Shown: positions 1 through 12,486, counted from the stretch's first letter. The stretch is 64,000 nucleotides of DNA from Rhizoclosmatium globosum (GCA_002104985.1 MCGO01000171.1:17529-81528), one strand, 5' to 3'. Program-made: numbers and translations. Notes: generated by a model from the letters alone, not told the origin.

Positions 1-1
1 C

Positions 2-1120
2 TCCACTGACGCTGTTTCCACTGACGCGGCTTCAAGCGATGCCACAGTCACTACTGATACAACTGATGCTGTTTCAACTGACTCAGCGTCAACCAATGCC
101 GGTTCCATGGATGTCACTGCCACCACAGATGCTGTATTCACCGCAACTACTGATGCCGCGTCTTCTGCCACCACAGATGCAGCTTCCACTGATGCTGTTT
201 CCACAGATGGTGCTTCGACGGATTCAACTGCTACCACGGATGCTACGTCAACCGCCACCACTGATGTCGCGTCATCTGCAACAACAGATGCTGCCTCGAC
301 TGACGTAGCTTCCACTGATGCTGCTTCCACCGATGCCACTGCTACAACTGATGCTGCTTCCACCGATGCTACGTCAACCGCCACCACTGATGTCGCATCG
401 GCTTCAACAACAGATGCTGCCTCGACTGACGTAGCTTCCACTGATGCTGCTTCCACCGATGCCACTGCCACAACTGATGCTGCTTCCACCGATGCTACGT
501 CAACCGCAACCACCGATATCGCGTCTTCTGCCACCACCGATGCTGCCTCGACTGCCGTAGCTTCCACTGATGCTGCTTCCACCGATGCCACTGCCACCAC
601 GGACGCTACTGTTACTGCAACTACAAACGTCGAATCCTCTGCCACCACAAATGCTGCGTCAACTGATGTGACTTCAACAGATGCTGCTTCAACGGATGTT
701 ACTGCGTCCACTGACATCGCGTCCTCTGTCACCACGAACGTTGCTTCCACTGACGTTTCATCAACCGAAGCTGCTTCCACGGATACAACTACCACCACAG
801 ATGCTGCTTCTACCGCCACCACTGATGATATGTCTTCTGTAACAACAGATGTTGCCTCAACCGACGCGGCTTCAACTAATGCTGCTGCAACTGAAGCTAC
901 GGCCACCACAGAAGCTGCTTCTACTGATGCCACTGCCACTTCGGATGCTGCTCCAACTGCAACCACCGACATCGCGTCTTCTGCAACCACCGATGCTGTT
1001 TCAACTGACGCTACTGCCACTACTGATGCCGTTTCCACCGATGCCACTACCACCACAGACGCAGCTTCCACGGATTCTCCATCTACAACTGACGGCCCAG
1101 TTACAACAGATGCTCCAGCT
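2..1120 (+). repeat. Imperfect tandem repeat encoding Thr/Ser/Asp/Ala stalk
   Basis: Codons for (T/S)TDA(A/V)STDA recur throughout in units of about 12-54 bases. Larger near-identical blocks are visible, for example around 300-420 and 420-540. The frame is maintained across all copies, so the repeat is part of the coding sequence of a surface stalk. Length variation between strains would be expected. Confidence 0.85.
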
Positions 1121-2287
1121 ACAACTGATCCAGCAACAACAACAACAGTCCCAACAGCAACAACATCTCCAGCCGTCCTTGTCACCCCAACCGTCGCACC
1201 TGTTCCAGCCAACGTTATTGATCTCGGAAACCAAGGTCCATCAACGGCTTTGACCCCTGTTGACGATTCCACTGCTGCTCTTCTTGTCACGTCCCTCGAA
1301 ATTGTCACTTCCGGCGGCGTTTCTCCGGACTTTGCGAAGACACTTGTGCAAACAACAGCCCTCATTAGCCGGGACGGAAAGCCATTCTCATTTAACGCGT
1401 CAACTGTGACTCCAGATTCAACTGGAGAGTTTGTGAATCGCGCAGTTTTGCAGGTAACTGCCGCGGGATACAAGGTAAATATGTCTTTTACGAGATTCTG
1501 CTTTCTTCTGAAACTAATACCGTGAACTCTCTCTATAACAATCTAGTTTGCGAAAAACCCTTCCTCATTTGTTTTGTATGATGACGTGTCTATCAACGCC
1601 TCGTCCATTCTGTACAGTACTGTAACAACTGGATTCGCTACATCCTTCCGTCTCGCAAACAATGTGACGGAGTTGTGGTACGCGCTCAGCCTCCTCCAAT
1701 CTTCAACCGTTGTTCACATTGATATTTTCTCTGGAAAACAACCACTTGGATCTTTCAATGTTGACATCACGCCATTGGGCCGTAAAAAGAGAGACAATGC
1801 CACATTTGTCATCACTTCTGGAACGGATAAAGTCAGAGCTGACGCTGGAAACAATGTTGTGACAACTGGAACATCTGCTAGCACGGTTTCCTCTGTGTCT
1901 ACTGCTACTGCTTCCTCTGTCAGTGCTTCTTCTTCTACCTCTATTAGTGCTACTGCTTCTGCTTCTGCTTCTGCATCGGTGTCTGCACTGGCTTCTTCCT
2001 CTATTGCAACTAAACCAGTTGTTAAAGTTGTTACCACAACTGTAATTATCCAACAACAAACCCCAACTGCGGATGGAAAGCCAGCGACTGGATCTGCGGT
2101 GCCTTCTTATGTTGTCCCACCATCCGTTCCAAGCACTTCTTTCATCTATGGAGGGGGTGTGGCACCAACTGGTAACAACGATTCCAAATACACTCCGATT
2201 GCCAAACCAACCATCAACGTCAGTGGAGCAACTTCTACTGCCATTTCTATCGTTGCTGTTGCCATGTCTGCTCTTTTCTTGTTTTAG
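2..2287 (+). CDS. Repeat-rich cell-surface protein, 5' end missing
   Basis: The reading frame is open to the first base of the window, so the start lies outside. Exons are 2-1474 and 1547-2287, giving 737 visible residues. About 370 residues are an imperfect Ser/Thr/Asp/Ala repeat of the TDAASTDATATT type. A globular part follows at about residues 400-590, then a Ser-rich stretch, and the protein ends in a short hydrophobic tail with no charged residues after it, as in GPI-anchor signals. The globular part resembles the duplicated domain of the gene at 18452-21805: both have a WYA(L/V)SL segment followed by VxxxxFS and a F(D/N)xxL strand. Both are also split by a phase-0 intron at the same place, just after a Tyr-containing strand. 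I infer a wall-anchored or surface protein with a long O-glycosylated stalk. The function of the domain is unknown to me. Confidence 0.75.
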
Positions 2288-2554
2288 ACGTAATCATTTC
2301 CTAGTTTTCTTATCCTCATTCACCTCTTTTTTTTCATTTTGAACCCTCATTGATCTATCAAACTTAAACCCATTGAAATTAAAAAAAGACCTCACGATGA
2401 TATCCAAATTGATTCTGCTAAAAAAGACACACAGGCAAATTGGGTGGCCCTACTCTGTACTCAAAATTACGGGTGGCAGCGATGGATGCATGCTTCCCCA
2501 AATTGGATAGTAAACATTTTTTCACTCACACACAGAACAAACAACAACCAGTGA

Positions 2555-4555
2555 ATGAGCGACAAGGCACCGCACCGGGCACAGCCACTGTACACGCATG
2601 TCAACATGTATTCAGCGGGACCTTCCTCACCACACAAACCATTAACATTTGGCGGGTCGTCTTCAAATGCACCAAAGAAGACCACGTTTCCATTTGGGAT
2701 CTTTGCAGCGATCCAGTTGTACCTGTCGATTCCGTGGAAGATGCGAGGTGCATTTGCGGTGTCGAAGAAGGCCAAGTTGGGTGTTGGAGCGGGAGTTGTG
2801 ATGCTTCTGTTTGTGGTTCTCAGACTTACTTTGCTGCGGAGACCTGTCTGCCACCATAACTCTGCTTCGTGTGAGTAGTTAGTTATTTACTTGCTTGTTT
2901 CGAGGGAGTGGATGCTAGGAGGCTAGGAGGCGGCGAGGGCGATACTAGGGCCTGGGAACCTTAAGGAGGCGCTATTAATAGACTGTGCTAACCTTCTCAT
3001 GCACTCAGGCCTTATCGTACCCGATGACAACCAGGACGCTGTAGCCATGCCCGTGCACCCAACAGGTTCTATCTTGTTATGCCCTGTCAACAATGTCGCT
3101 ATCACTAACAATCTCCATTCCATCACCACCAATCAACCATACCAACCCCTTCCACCACCCAAATCAACAACGACACAGTTCTCTACTACAACACACACGG
3201 AGGATGCAACCAAAACATTCGTGGTGTCATGCGTTCCCTCGGCGTCAAAGTCGATCTCTTCAACCCAAAACAAGTCTCGGGATACGGAATGACTGCATCC
3301 CGTGCCCGTTACCTCATCGACTCGGGCCACGTCGACTTTGTCTGCTCAAAATACGATATCATTATCATTGGTGACACTATCCCTCATGGTCGTGCTCTCT
3401 TGGAGTCTCTACTCGAAAAAGATCCAATGAAGCAATGTCGCTCGAAACTCGTCGTTGAAATGACAAACCGTTTCGATTGGGATATCACGGATAAATCTGC
3501 CTACTACAATACTATTTCGGAACTCGTTCAACTTTCAAAGACGAGTCTTAAGGAGAAACTCTTTTGGGTTGCCAACAACAATGTCGAGAAGGCCTGGTTG
3601 GAGCACAAGGTAATACTTATTTTTAATTGAGACGCGAATGAGCTTGCGAGGGAATTTGGGAGGATTTAGGAGGTGTCTTGACCGAGTGGAAACGAATTAG
3701 CTTCAGTAATGGTCAAGACACATTTACTAATCTTTCTTGACAACAGGTCGGCGTATCCATGCCACATGTCCGAGTACTTCGTCCACTCGGAGTTGCCCCT
3801 GAATATCCATACCCTCTCGATCTCCCTGAGCCAAATGCAAACGACTTTGCAGCACGTGCCCACTACTCCTCAGTGTACACAGTAATGTCCCGAAAATACA
3901 ATGTCCCAGTCTCTGTGTTTCCCTTTGGTCACAAATACGGCGGTCCAAAGAACTTGGCCCGTTTCAAAGCATTCATTGACATTCCATACGAGTACAGTAC
4001 TATGAAGTTATACGAAAACATTGCATTTGGTATCCCAATGGTGATTCCAACCCCTCGTTTCCTTCAAGAACTCTACGATGTAAGAACTGTACCTTATTTG
4101 CCAACCACTGGTTTCTAATTCGAAAACCACAGACTGGCGTTCACAAACTCCTCAACCCATACATCCTCGAACGTTTCCCTCTCGGCACAGACCTTCCATT
4201 TGCGCACATTCCAGAATTTCCAGAATGGTCTGCCTACATGGACTGTACGTATATTCCCACTTCGCCTCTCCTCAATCTAACGATAACAAACCCCTCAGAC
4301 TACGCCCCCGAATTCGAGCCATACCTATACTACGTCGACTCTTTCGAAGACCTGAAAACTTTATCAAGCATGTCACCCCAAGAACTCGACTTCAAGAACG
4401 TTCGCGTGAAGGGACCCGAGTTCTACACCGAGTACCGAAAGGAAATCTTGGGTGGATGGGTTGGACTCTTTGAAGAGATGGGGTACGGATACAAAGTGAT
4501 TCCTGGGGGTACTGTGAATGGGGAAGGACAGGGGAAAGTCATGATGGAGTTGTGA
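2555..4555 (+). CDS. Membrane-anchored glycosyltransferase-like protein, family copy 1
   Basis: Proposed exons are 2555-2870, 3009-3065, 3179-3609, 3747-4079, 4133-4244 and 4299-4555 (501 residues). The 3066-3178 intron has a weak donor and is the least certain. The N-terminus is cytosolic-looking with one TM segment near residues 75-95, then a Cys pair (CHHNSASC), giving type II topology. The lumenal part carries the family blocks LYYNTHGG, GDTIPHGR, EMTNRFDWD, VANNN, LRPLG, FPFGHKYGGP and MKLYENIAFGIP. The last of these resembles the donor-nucleotide-binding region of GT-B-fold family 1-like transferases. Four paralogs lie in the window, one directly downstream in the same orientation. A Golgi glycosyltransferase is the likely role; sugar and acceptor are unknown. 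Confidence 0.75.
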
Positions 4556-4721
4556 GTTGTAAGAGTTGGATTATGAAGTATGAAGTGGGGAGTGTATTTA
4601 TTTGCCAGATCGTTGTAGTTGTTGTCTTGTTCATCCTCTTTTCGTTCTGTGAGTACAAAAATATAGAGTATTCTTTTTGGTTGCATTGATATCTACTTGA
4701 CTGGTTTTGTTTGATCCAAAA

Positions 4722-6106
4722 ATGGCAGCGCGAACAAGAACCCTCATCGTTGCTTTACTGTCTCTATTTGCCATTTATTTTCTACTGCCGTCCGCTCCCT
4801 CAAATCCATCATTAAATCCATGCAACAAACCGTCATCAATATGGTACAAAGCCTGATCCCTTTCCCTTCAACTAACTTGAACACTTTGACAGCACAATAA
4901 ACCACATCTACAGCACGAAATCACCACCTGCAACCTCCAAACCATTAAAAGTACTCTACTACAACACGCACGGAGGAACAACGTCAAACCTTCTCTCCCT
5001 CCTCCCCCTCCTCACAAAACCAACCAACATCCACCTCTCCCACTTCAATCCATCCCAAATCTCAGGCTACGGAATGCCCCACTCCCGCGCAAAGTCACTC
5101 ATCGAATCAGGCCACGTTTCCTGGATCTGTTCCCACGCAGACATCCTCATCATCGGCGACACAACACCGCACGGCCGCGCGATCCTCGAAAGCTTGCTCT
5201 TAGACCCTACGCATCAATGTACCGCAAGGAAAGTTGTTGTGGAACTGACGAACCGGTTTGATTGGGATGTGCAGTGGGGACAAGACATGGATGCGTATTA
5301 CACGCTCTTTAGAGAGCTTGTGAGGCAGAGTGAGAGGGGTGGGCGGTTGGAGGGGCGGATAGAGTTTGTTGCGAATAACCTTGCGGAGGGGAGGTGGATT
5401 GAAGGGCGGATTGGTGTTTCGATGGAAGGGAGGGTGAGAATTGTTCGACCGCTTGGGATTGTGAAGGGAGGTGGGTATGAGTATCCAAACGACTTGGTAA
5501 GTTCTTTCTTATTTAATATCGACGACGTAGTTGAATTGACATGGGATATAAATACAGCCTCCACAAAACAAATCCCTCGTCGCAACACAACGCCATAAAT
5601 CAAACATCCACAGTTACCTCTTGCACGAACTAAACCTCTCCGACTCACTTGCACTATTCCCATTCGGACATAAATACGGCGGCCCACAAAACCTGCTCAA
5701 GTTCAAAGCATTCCTCGAAATCCCATACCAATTCAGTACAATGAAGTTCTACGAAAACATTGCATCCGGCGTCCCACAATTAATACCCACGCCTCGATTC
5801 CTTCTTGAACTCTATTACAGCGGGTTGCATGGCCTTCCGATTTGGGATCCTGCGTATTCTCTTGCGACACTGGATCCAGGACTATTGACGAACCGATACT
5901 CACTTGAGTGGGCGAAATATGTTGACTATTATGCCCCTGAATTCGAGCCGTTTGTTTATTTGTTTGATTCGTTTGATGAGTTGGTGGCGTTGTTGGGGAT
6001 GGAGGACTTAGATGTAGAAAAGAAGGTGCGAGTGAAAGGGCCGGTGTTTTATGAGACGTATCGGAAAGAGATTGTGAGAGAGTGGGAGTTGATCCTTATG
6101 AAATAG
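4722..6106 (+). CDS. Membrane-anchored glycosyltransferase-like protein, family copy 2
   Basis: Exons are 4722-4843, 4893-5496 and 5558-6106 (424 residues). It has a very short N-terminus, a signal-anchor TM at about residues 8-25, then the Cys pair C...SSIWC; the second Cys codon is split by intron 1. Family blocks are all present: LYYNTHGG, GDTTPHGR, ELTNRFDWD, VANN, FPFGHKYGGP, MKFYENIASGVP and a C-terminal KGPVFYETYRKEI. It lacks two introns that copy 1 has downstream of the PTPRF motif, so intron positions differ inside an otherwise collinear family. It is tandem with copy 1 (166 bp gap). Likely a Golgi glycosyltransferase of unknown specificity. Confidence 0.8.
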
Positions 6107-6287
6107 AAAACTGAGCATACCTTCGTTTTACTGGATTCAACAGACCACCTTGTCTTTCTAAATGATCAAAGAGCCTACCTTCCTCTTCAACTATTTAATT
6201 ATCTTTCAGAATTGATTGAAATGGAAGGTTCATGATGTGATTCGTCCTTATTCAAACCTCATCTTTTTTTTGTTCCAGAAGGCCAAG

Positions 6288-7939
6288 ATGGGACACAGCA
6301 CTCGCAACAACCTCTGCTTCGCACTATTCTGGTGCAAAGTACTTCTCGCGCTTCTCATTTCTCTTGGGTACACTAAAACCCTAACCCTCTTCCTCCTCCT
6401 TTAACTAAACTGCCACCGATAACCAACACAGCGGCCTCTTTTACCTCGCGGCCCGAGTCGCAGACCTCCATTCAAAAGCCGCAAACGCCGGACCCGGAAA
6501 CGCCCGTCCGCCAACAAACTTTACCGACGCAACAACCGGCGCACCAAAAGCATCCTGTGCATTCGACAGCTCAAAGGGCCTCGCTCGGCTCGAACCGGCG
6601 ATAACGAACAAGCTGCTGGCCGGGTATTCCCTGGACTGGTCCTATGAAGTCCCTAGGACACTTGAATCGAAGATGGACGGTATCTCGGCGCCGGTCTTGT
6701 AAGTCGGTCTTGTACCCTGAAAGCCTTGGTTAACGTGTCTTGTTCACCAGTAATGCCTTCATGCAGATTCGTTACAACTATACTGTAACTAATGATTTCA
6801 ATGGCTACGCTTTTGATTATAACACTCTCAACTGGTTTGGCTCAGAATGTGGAAAGACTGGTGCAATGCTCTTGTTCACCCTTGAACCAGACGAGGGTTT
6901 CGATGGACTCACGGATGTCCACTATGCCCAAGTCGCTGATGCCCTCACAATGATTAACCAAAAGTACTCTGTCCCGGTCTTGTTGCGTTTTGCTCATGAA
7001 ATGAATGGTGACTAATTTCAGCCACCACCACTGATTTTAAACTTGATGTCCAATTCATAGGAAACTGGTGCACGTACTGCCTTAAGCCAACTGCTTTCAA
7101 AGATAATTTCAGAAGAATGGCAAACCTTATTAGAGCCCGAACCAATATGACTGGTATTATTTGCATGCTCTAAGCTTCTCCAAGTATTAATTATTTCATA
7201 CGTAGCCATGGTCTGGGGTCCAAATGTTGGAATCGCGTATCCATTTTCTGATGTTCGTCCTGATATTCCAACACCTACTGCTGCCAACAATCCCGACTTT
7301 GCTATCCTTGACACCAATGCCAATGGAATTATTGATCCTTTAGATGATCCCTACACTCCGTTCTATCCAGGAGATGATGTGGTGGATTGGGTAGCGCTCT
7401 CCGTCTATAACTATCCTCTGAAAGGCTGTTATAACTGTGCCGTCCCACCAACATTTTTCCATGATTATCTTACGGGAACTGGTGATGTCCTCCAGTATGT
7501 TGTTGGGAATGATTGGAACAACCCAGCCTTTGCGAAAGTACACGACTTCTACGCAATGTTTTCAGCAGATACAGTGCACCAGAAACCGCTTATGATTCCT
7601 GAGTCTGGAGCTCCATACGGTCCCCTCTGGACCGCGAATCAAGCGGGTGCAACAAAACCGGTTGTTGACGAGAACACAATCAAGGCTGGATGGTGGAATC
7701 AAATCTTGTCGCAAACGACTCTCCAATCGTATCCGAAATTGAAGCTTGTCACAAACTACGAGGACCAGAAGGTGCAAGATGTTTTCCAGACAAATCAGCC
7801 AACTATTCAGGATTGGAAAGTCACCAACACTTCAAGTCAGTTGAGTATGTGGAAGCCACTTATTAAGGGCTTCAGCGCATACTTACCACAGAGTAACGAT
7901 TTGAAGTATGGTTGTGATGGGTCTGTGACATTGAGTTGA
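6288..7939 (+). CDS. GH26-like beta-mannanase family protein, membrane-anchored
   Basis: Exons are 6288-6367, 6432-6698, 6751-7007, 7061-7153 and 7206-7939 (476 residues). The start was chosen at the ATG giving a short N-terminus before a TM segment (about residues 14-33); an in-frame ATG at 6216 is possible. The lumenal domain is a TIM-barrel hydrolase resembling GH26. The motif FAHEMNG carries the expected acid/base Glu, followed by NWCTYC, then MVWGPN, and MIPESGAPYG carries the expected nucleophile Glu. Known GH26 enzymes cleave beta-1,4-mannan or beta-1,3-xylan; the actual substrate here is unknown. A signal-anchor rather than a cleaved signal suggests a Golgi or surface-bound enzyme. 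It sits between the glycosyltransferase pair and a chitinase, which fits wall-polysaccharide work. Confidence 0.75.
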
Positions 7940-8144
7940 TTTGGATTTATTTGCATATATGAACTTTGAATTCCCTTCCCCTTCCCTTTTCTTTTAGTTA
8001 TCTTTTATATTGCTTTTGGATAATAAAGTCAGTATTTATTCCAACTCCAAGTTAAGAATTAGAGAGAACTCATTTATTTGTATTAGTCTAACAGAGAAAA
8101 TCACAGAATATCCGCCACGCATCACTCGATCATTCACTACATCT

Positions 8145-9737
8145 TTACAAAGCAGCACCAACAGTTTGCATCCAAGTACCAATTGGGTTGTCCAAGTTCA
8201 ATTGCCAACCCATGATTCCAGCATCCCAGCCCTTTCCTCTAGCCTGAGCAACACAAGTCGCTAACAAGCTTGGAGCCATGTAACCAGTGTTAGTCGCGCC
8301 AGCTGGAGTAATTGGCTTTCCAATAACAAGCTTGTTCAATGGAACACCCTGAGCCGCAATCTCGAACAAAGCCGTTCCGTTAAAGAAGCCAATCGACTTG
8401 TTCAAAAGCCCATCGCAGTCTGCGTAATCCGTGCTGCCTTGGTTGTAAAACTGCACGTTGTAGAAGTCAATCAAGTTTCCGACTTGCTGATCGACAGTGA
8501 GATAAGCGCCGTTCGGGTACTGCTTTGTGTTCTTGACAAAGTAGGGAGCTTGTGGGGCGTGTGAGATGATATACTGTGGCGAAGGAAGACGAAGACGAAG
8601 CTGAGTGGTGAACTTGATCAGCCAAGCCTCGCCAGTTCCGTTCTCCATCGCCGCGTTATCCTCCCAATCGATATCAGCACCGTCAAGAAGGTTCGCAACA
8701 ACATAGTCGGCAAGCTGGTTCGCAATGGCAACCGGGTCCGAACCAGTTGGCATGTCCGTGGCTCCAAATGCACTGACAATAAGCGCCTTTCCAGCATTGT
8801 GGAACGCGTTCACGTAAGTCTGCTTCGTGTTCACATCCAACTGGGTCCAGTAGTAAGCTGTATCGTAAGGCCCGTTACGCAACCAGAACGCAAGGTTGAA
8901 CACATTGTAAGCACCTGCGCTAGCTGGCGCGTATCCAGGAACACCAATCGAAGCCGGATAAGCTGCATCCTGCACGTACTGCGTGTTATCGTTATACACA
9001 ACCTTCTTAGGACCCGTGATTGGCTTGAATGGAATAGGCGTGACACTTGGCTTCACGACTCCAGTTGGCTGGGGAGGGGTAACACAGTTTCCAGAGGCGC
9101 CAGAGATCTGACAGACGGTGTTGGATGTGTTGCAGTTGAGAAGGACGCCCCAGAAGAGAGAGTTTCCAGTGTATGAACATTGGAGGAGCTGGTTGTTGGA
9201 GTCACAGGCGTATGCAGCGAATGCGGAACAGGAAGCGCCGGAGGATGGACCTGTGGATGATCCAGCTGTAGTGGTGGTTTGGACAACAACTGCACTGGTG
9301 GTGGTTTGGACCGGAGCAGCAGTTGTAGTTGTAGTAGTAGTGGTGGTGGTGGTGGTGGTAGAAGTGGTGGAGGATGTTGTAGTTTTCACAGGGGCTGCAG
9401 TAGTAGTTACGACCGCAGCAGCAGTAGTTGTAGTTGTAGTAGTAGTGGTAGTGGTAGTGGATGTCTTGGCAGCCGCAGCAGTAGTCGAAACAACAGTTCC
9501 ACAAGGTCCAAGAATAGTCCACTGCTTATAGTCACTTGGAGCTCCAGCATTTCCCGCAAGGTTGGGCGCCTGACTCGCAAGCGCGTCTACATACCAATTC
9601 GCTTTGTAATTCACATTGGCAACGCTAACTTGATCACCACCCTGATAGATCTTTGTCGAAGTGTATGCTGGTGCACAAGCAGTTTGAGCGTTGGCAAGGA
9701 GTGCAGAGAGGGAAGCAACAAGGAAGGCAAGCTGCAT
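8145..9737 (-). CDS. Secreted modular GH18 chitinase
   Basis: Single exon, 530 residues. The start is the ATG that opens a classical signal peptide (MQLAFLVASLSALLANA). Next comes a small CBM5/12-like chitin-binding module (about residues 20-85; YKANWYVDALASQAPN and YKQWTILGPC). A long Thr/Ser linker follows, then a Cys-rich CBM19-like module (about 175-225, six Cys), and the GH18 catalytic domain from about 250 to the end. The catalytic signature LDGADIDWED matches DxxDxDxE with the Glu acid present. The domain resembles class III/endochitinase-type fungal enzymes. It probably acts on chitin in the wall or in substrate exoskeletons. Two different binding modules on one short enzyme are notable but not unprecedented. 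Confidence 0.92.
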   Translation of the reverse strand: MQLAFLVASLSALLANAQTACAPAYTSTKIYQGGDQVSVANVNYKANWYVDALASQAPNLAGNAGAPSDYKQWTILGPCGTVVSTTAAAAKTSTTTTTTTTTTTTAAAVVTTTAAPVKTTTSSTTSTTTTTTTTTTTTTAAPVQTTTSAVVVQTTTTAGSSTGPSSGASCSAFAAYACDSNNQLLQCSYTGNSLFWGVLLNCNTSNTVCQISGASGNCVTPPQPTGVVKPSVTPIPFKPITGPKKVVYNDNTQYVQDAAYPASIGVPGYAPASAGAYNVFNLAFWLRNGPYDTAYYWTQLDVNTKQTYVNAFHNAGKALIVSAFGATDMPTGSDPVAIANQLADYVVANLLDGADIDWEDNAAMENGTGEAWLIKFTTQLRLRLPSPQYIISHAPQAPYFVKNTKQYPNGAYLTVDQQVGNLIDFYNVQFYNQGSTDYADCDGLLNKSIGFFNGTALFEIAAQGVPLNKLVIGKPITPAGATNTGYMAPSLLATCVAQARGKGWDAGIMGWQLNLDNPIGTWMQTVGAAL

Positions 9738-10884
9738 CGTGACGGACGTGATCTGAAGATAGTGGATAGGTTGGCATGGCTCATTTAAACTTGCTGTCTG
9801 CTTTCCCAGCACCTGCTGATCAGTCCATCTGACCAGTCACATGGAAGCGGTGCCTCCGCGACTAATCACGAAAAAATTGCCAAGGACAGATGAGTGCTGA
9901 TAGTGGATCGTCGATTCTTGTCTTAGACGTTACCAATAGCGTTGATATTGGTCGTCTGTTTCATGGATGAGAGCCATTAGTCACTCTGACTAGAAGTCGA
10001 CTTATCTAAGAAACGTCCCATCTTCTCTCTCTCTGTGAAGTAAAGTCTCACCACTGCTGTTCACATATGTTTATTCTGATATAACAATCAAAAATTGCCT
10101 CGGGCATTTTCGCTTTGTTGGACAAGGTGATTGTGTTGGTTGCAATGCAAAACGAAAAAACATCCTCCAAACATCACTTCCCTCGAATTCCTCAACTGTG
10201 CAGCTCCGCTCTCGTCCTGTATGACAGCGCAGACTGTACTGGTTATGCCTCCTTGTCACCTATCTCACTTCTGTGACAGAAAAGTGTCAACGTGCTTCTC
10301 CTTTCAATCATTCCCCCGATCTTTCTCTTCCCCTGTTGCGAACCACCATATGCATAAGATGAAATCTTGACAATTTGCACGTCAGTAATAGGAGCTACTA
10401 CTCCGTTGATTGTACAAAATATACCCAAGTTTCTGATTCATTTGGTAGCAACTTCCATTCCGTTTCCCTTCCCTGCTCTACTCTATACCCTCAATCAGCT
10501 TTACGATTTGACGGTACGGTTATGAGTCTCGCCTGTTTCCTAATAAAATAATTGGCAACACACATCCCTTTTTTCCTTTCAGGTCTCTGCCTCATCTCTC
10601 TTGGCCGATACACTAGCCGTCGATATTATTCCGTTTCTTCAAATCCTTATCGGTTTGAGTATTATCCTGCATATATCCGTTTTTCAAAAGTATAACTTTT
10701 TACTCTTGTCTAATTAGTTCGTTCCAAATAATAAAATAATAAGAAAAAAGATTGGGTCATGGGTTTTCTATGTAGTTGTTGGCCTTCTTGACAAATCGGT
10801 TTCCAACTGTACAACCCAATCACTGAGCATAACGCCACCCATGCATATCAATAAAAGAACCCTTATAAATAGTCATATTTAGTT
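9738..10884 (-). other. Intergenic region, 1.15 kb
   Basis: It contains the presumptive promoter of the chitinase (toward 9738) and the 3' region of the glycosyltransferase gene (toward 10884). Short open frames here have no recognisable protein character or splice logic. I see a CT-rich tract near 10020 and A/T-rich sequence near 10730, and nothing else that I can support. Confidence 0.5.
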
Positions 10885-12486
10885 TTAATTACTCAACCCA
10901 ACAACCTTCACCCCATCAAACCCCATATCCCTAAACAACAAAGCCCACCCCTCCAAAATCCGGCCCCGATACTCTCCATAAAACAAAGGCCCCCTCTCCC
11001 GAACCTTCTTCCAATCAACCTCCGCACCCGTCCGCTTCTCCGCAACACTCTGCAACTCCTGCACATTATCAAAGTAATACACATACGGTGCAAACAACGG
11101 ATCATAATAATCCATATACGCACTCCACGCGGGGAACCCGGGAACAAGCATAACCGCTTCATCCGCGTCCTTTGTCCCCGGCGCGGGAAACTCCTTCACA
11201 AGGCGTGGGTAGATGCAATGCGTGAAGTGGAGGTTTGCAGCGAGGAGGGACTCGAAGAGACGCGGTGTGGGTATGAATTGGGGGACTCCGTAGGCGATGT
11301 TTTCGTAGAACTTCATTACGGAGTATTGGTAGGGGACGTCGATGAAGCCTTTGAATGCGAGGAGGTTTTGTGGGCCGCCGTATTTGTGGCCGAAGGGGAA
11401 GATTGTGAGGGGGATTTTGTGGATGTCGCGGAGGATGTGGAAGATGTTTGTTGTGTCGTGGGTGCGGGATGCGAAGGTTTCGTTGCTTGGAGGAGGCTAT
11501 TTTGTTGACCGTGATTGGGAGGTTTGGTTAGTAATGCCTCAGTGTGTGGTATATCTGTTTTCGGCGATATCTTGTCACCCTCAAACTCACTCTCTATCGA
11601 TATCGTTCTCGCTCTCGCTCTCCATCAATTCAAATTAAAAACTCATAACGACACATACCAAATCGGAAGGATACGGAAAATCGCCAGAAATCCCAATCGG
11701 CCTCAACAACCTCACATCCTTCATTTTCGTCTGCGTAAAGAACTCGACATACGGTTTCTCCAAGTTATTATTCGCAACCCAAAAGACGTCCTGACTTCGT
11801 TCCTTAATCAGTCGCCTCACAAGACCATAATATGCATTCCTGTCCTTGATATCCCAATCAAATCGATTGGTCATTTCCACAACCAATTTCGACCGACACC
11901 GACGAGCAGGAGATCTCTCGACCATACTTTGCAGTAACGCCCTTCCATGAGGAACAGTGTCCCCAATAATGATCACGTCATATTGCGAACAGATCCACTC
12001 AACATGGCCAGCCTGTATAAGTTTCTTTGCTCGTTTCGCCGTCATTCCGTAGTTTGTAATCAGTTTTGGGTTGAAGATGTCAAGATTGAGGTTGAGGGAT
12101 TGCATGATGCCCTTCATGTTTTCGTTTGTGCCGCCGTGGGTGTTGTAGTAGAGAACTGAGGGGCGTGTTGAAGAAGATGAGGTATTGAGGGCATGTTTGA
12201 TGGCGCCTGGTTGTTGTTTGAGGAAGGAAGGAAGGAAGGGTAGGATATCAGTTATTTTGGACATGACCAGCGGGTATTTGTATTTACAGTTTTCCTTCGA
12301 ATTGCAAACCAGTTTCGGATCAGGTTTCAAGTCCGGCGGATAATCAGCGAAGTGGATGCCTCGTCTCCCGACAAAGAGCGAGACAGTTGCCAGCACAAGC
12401 CCAGCTGCCAAACTGCCAAAAAGAACTATCTTCAGCCTTCGCGGAACACTTTGGAAGTGGGAAGCAAGATTCAGCAACGGGATCAT
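10885..12486 (-). CDS. Membrane-anchored glycosyltransferase-like protein, family copy 3
   Basis: Two exons, 12486-11659 and 11496-10885 (479 residues), joined by a phase-0 intron of 162 bases. It has an N-terminal TM (about residues 18-42) and a Cys pair CNSKENC. A stem of about 50 residues follows, then the family core: LYYNTHGG, GDTVPHGR, EMTNRFDWD, VANNN, LRPIG, FPFGHKYGG, MKFYENIAYGVP and PTPRLF. The intron after YPSDL sits at the same site as in copies 2, 4 and 5, while other family introns are absent. It is head-to-head with copy 4, whose ATG is only 94 bases away, so the two probably share a promoter. Likely a Golgi transferase of unknown specificity. Confidence 0.82.

Noticed and set aside
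1703..2059. Minus-strand frames rich in Arg/Ser or Glu/Ala opposite the surface protein
   Set aside because: Antisense shadow of the Ser-rich coding region; no start context or splice sites.
9118..9531. Plus-strand open frame with Val-rich repeats opposite the chitinase linker
   Set aside because: It is the antisense image of the Thr-coding linker (ACC/ACT read as GGT/AGT/GTA), so composition alone explains it.
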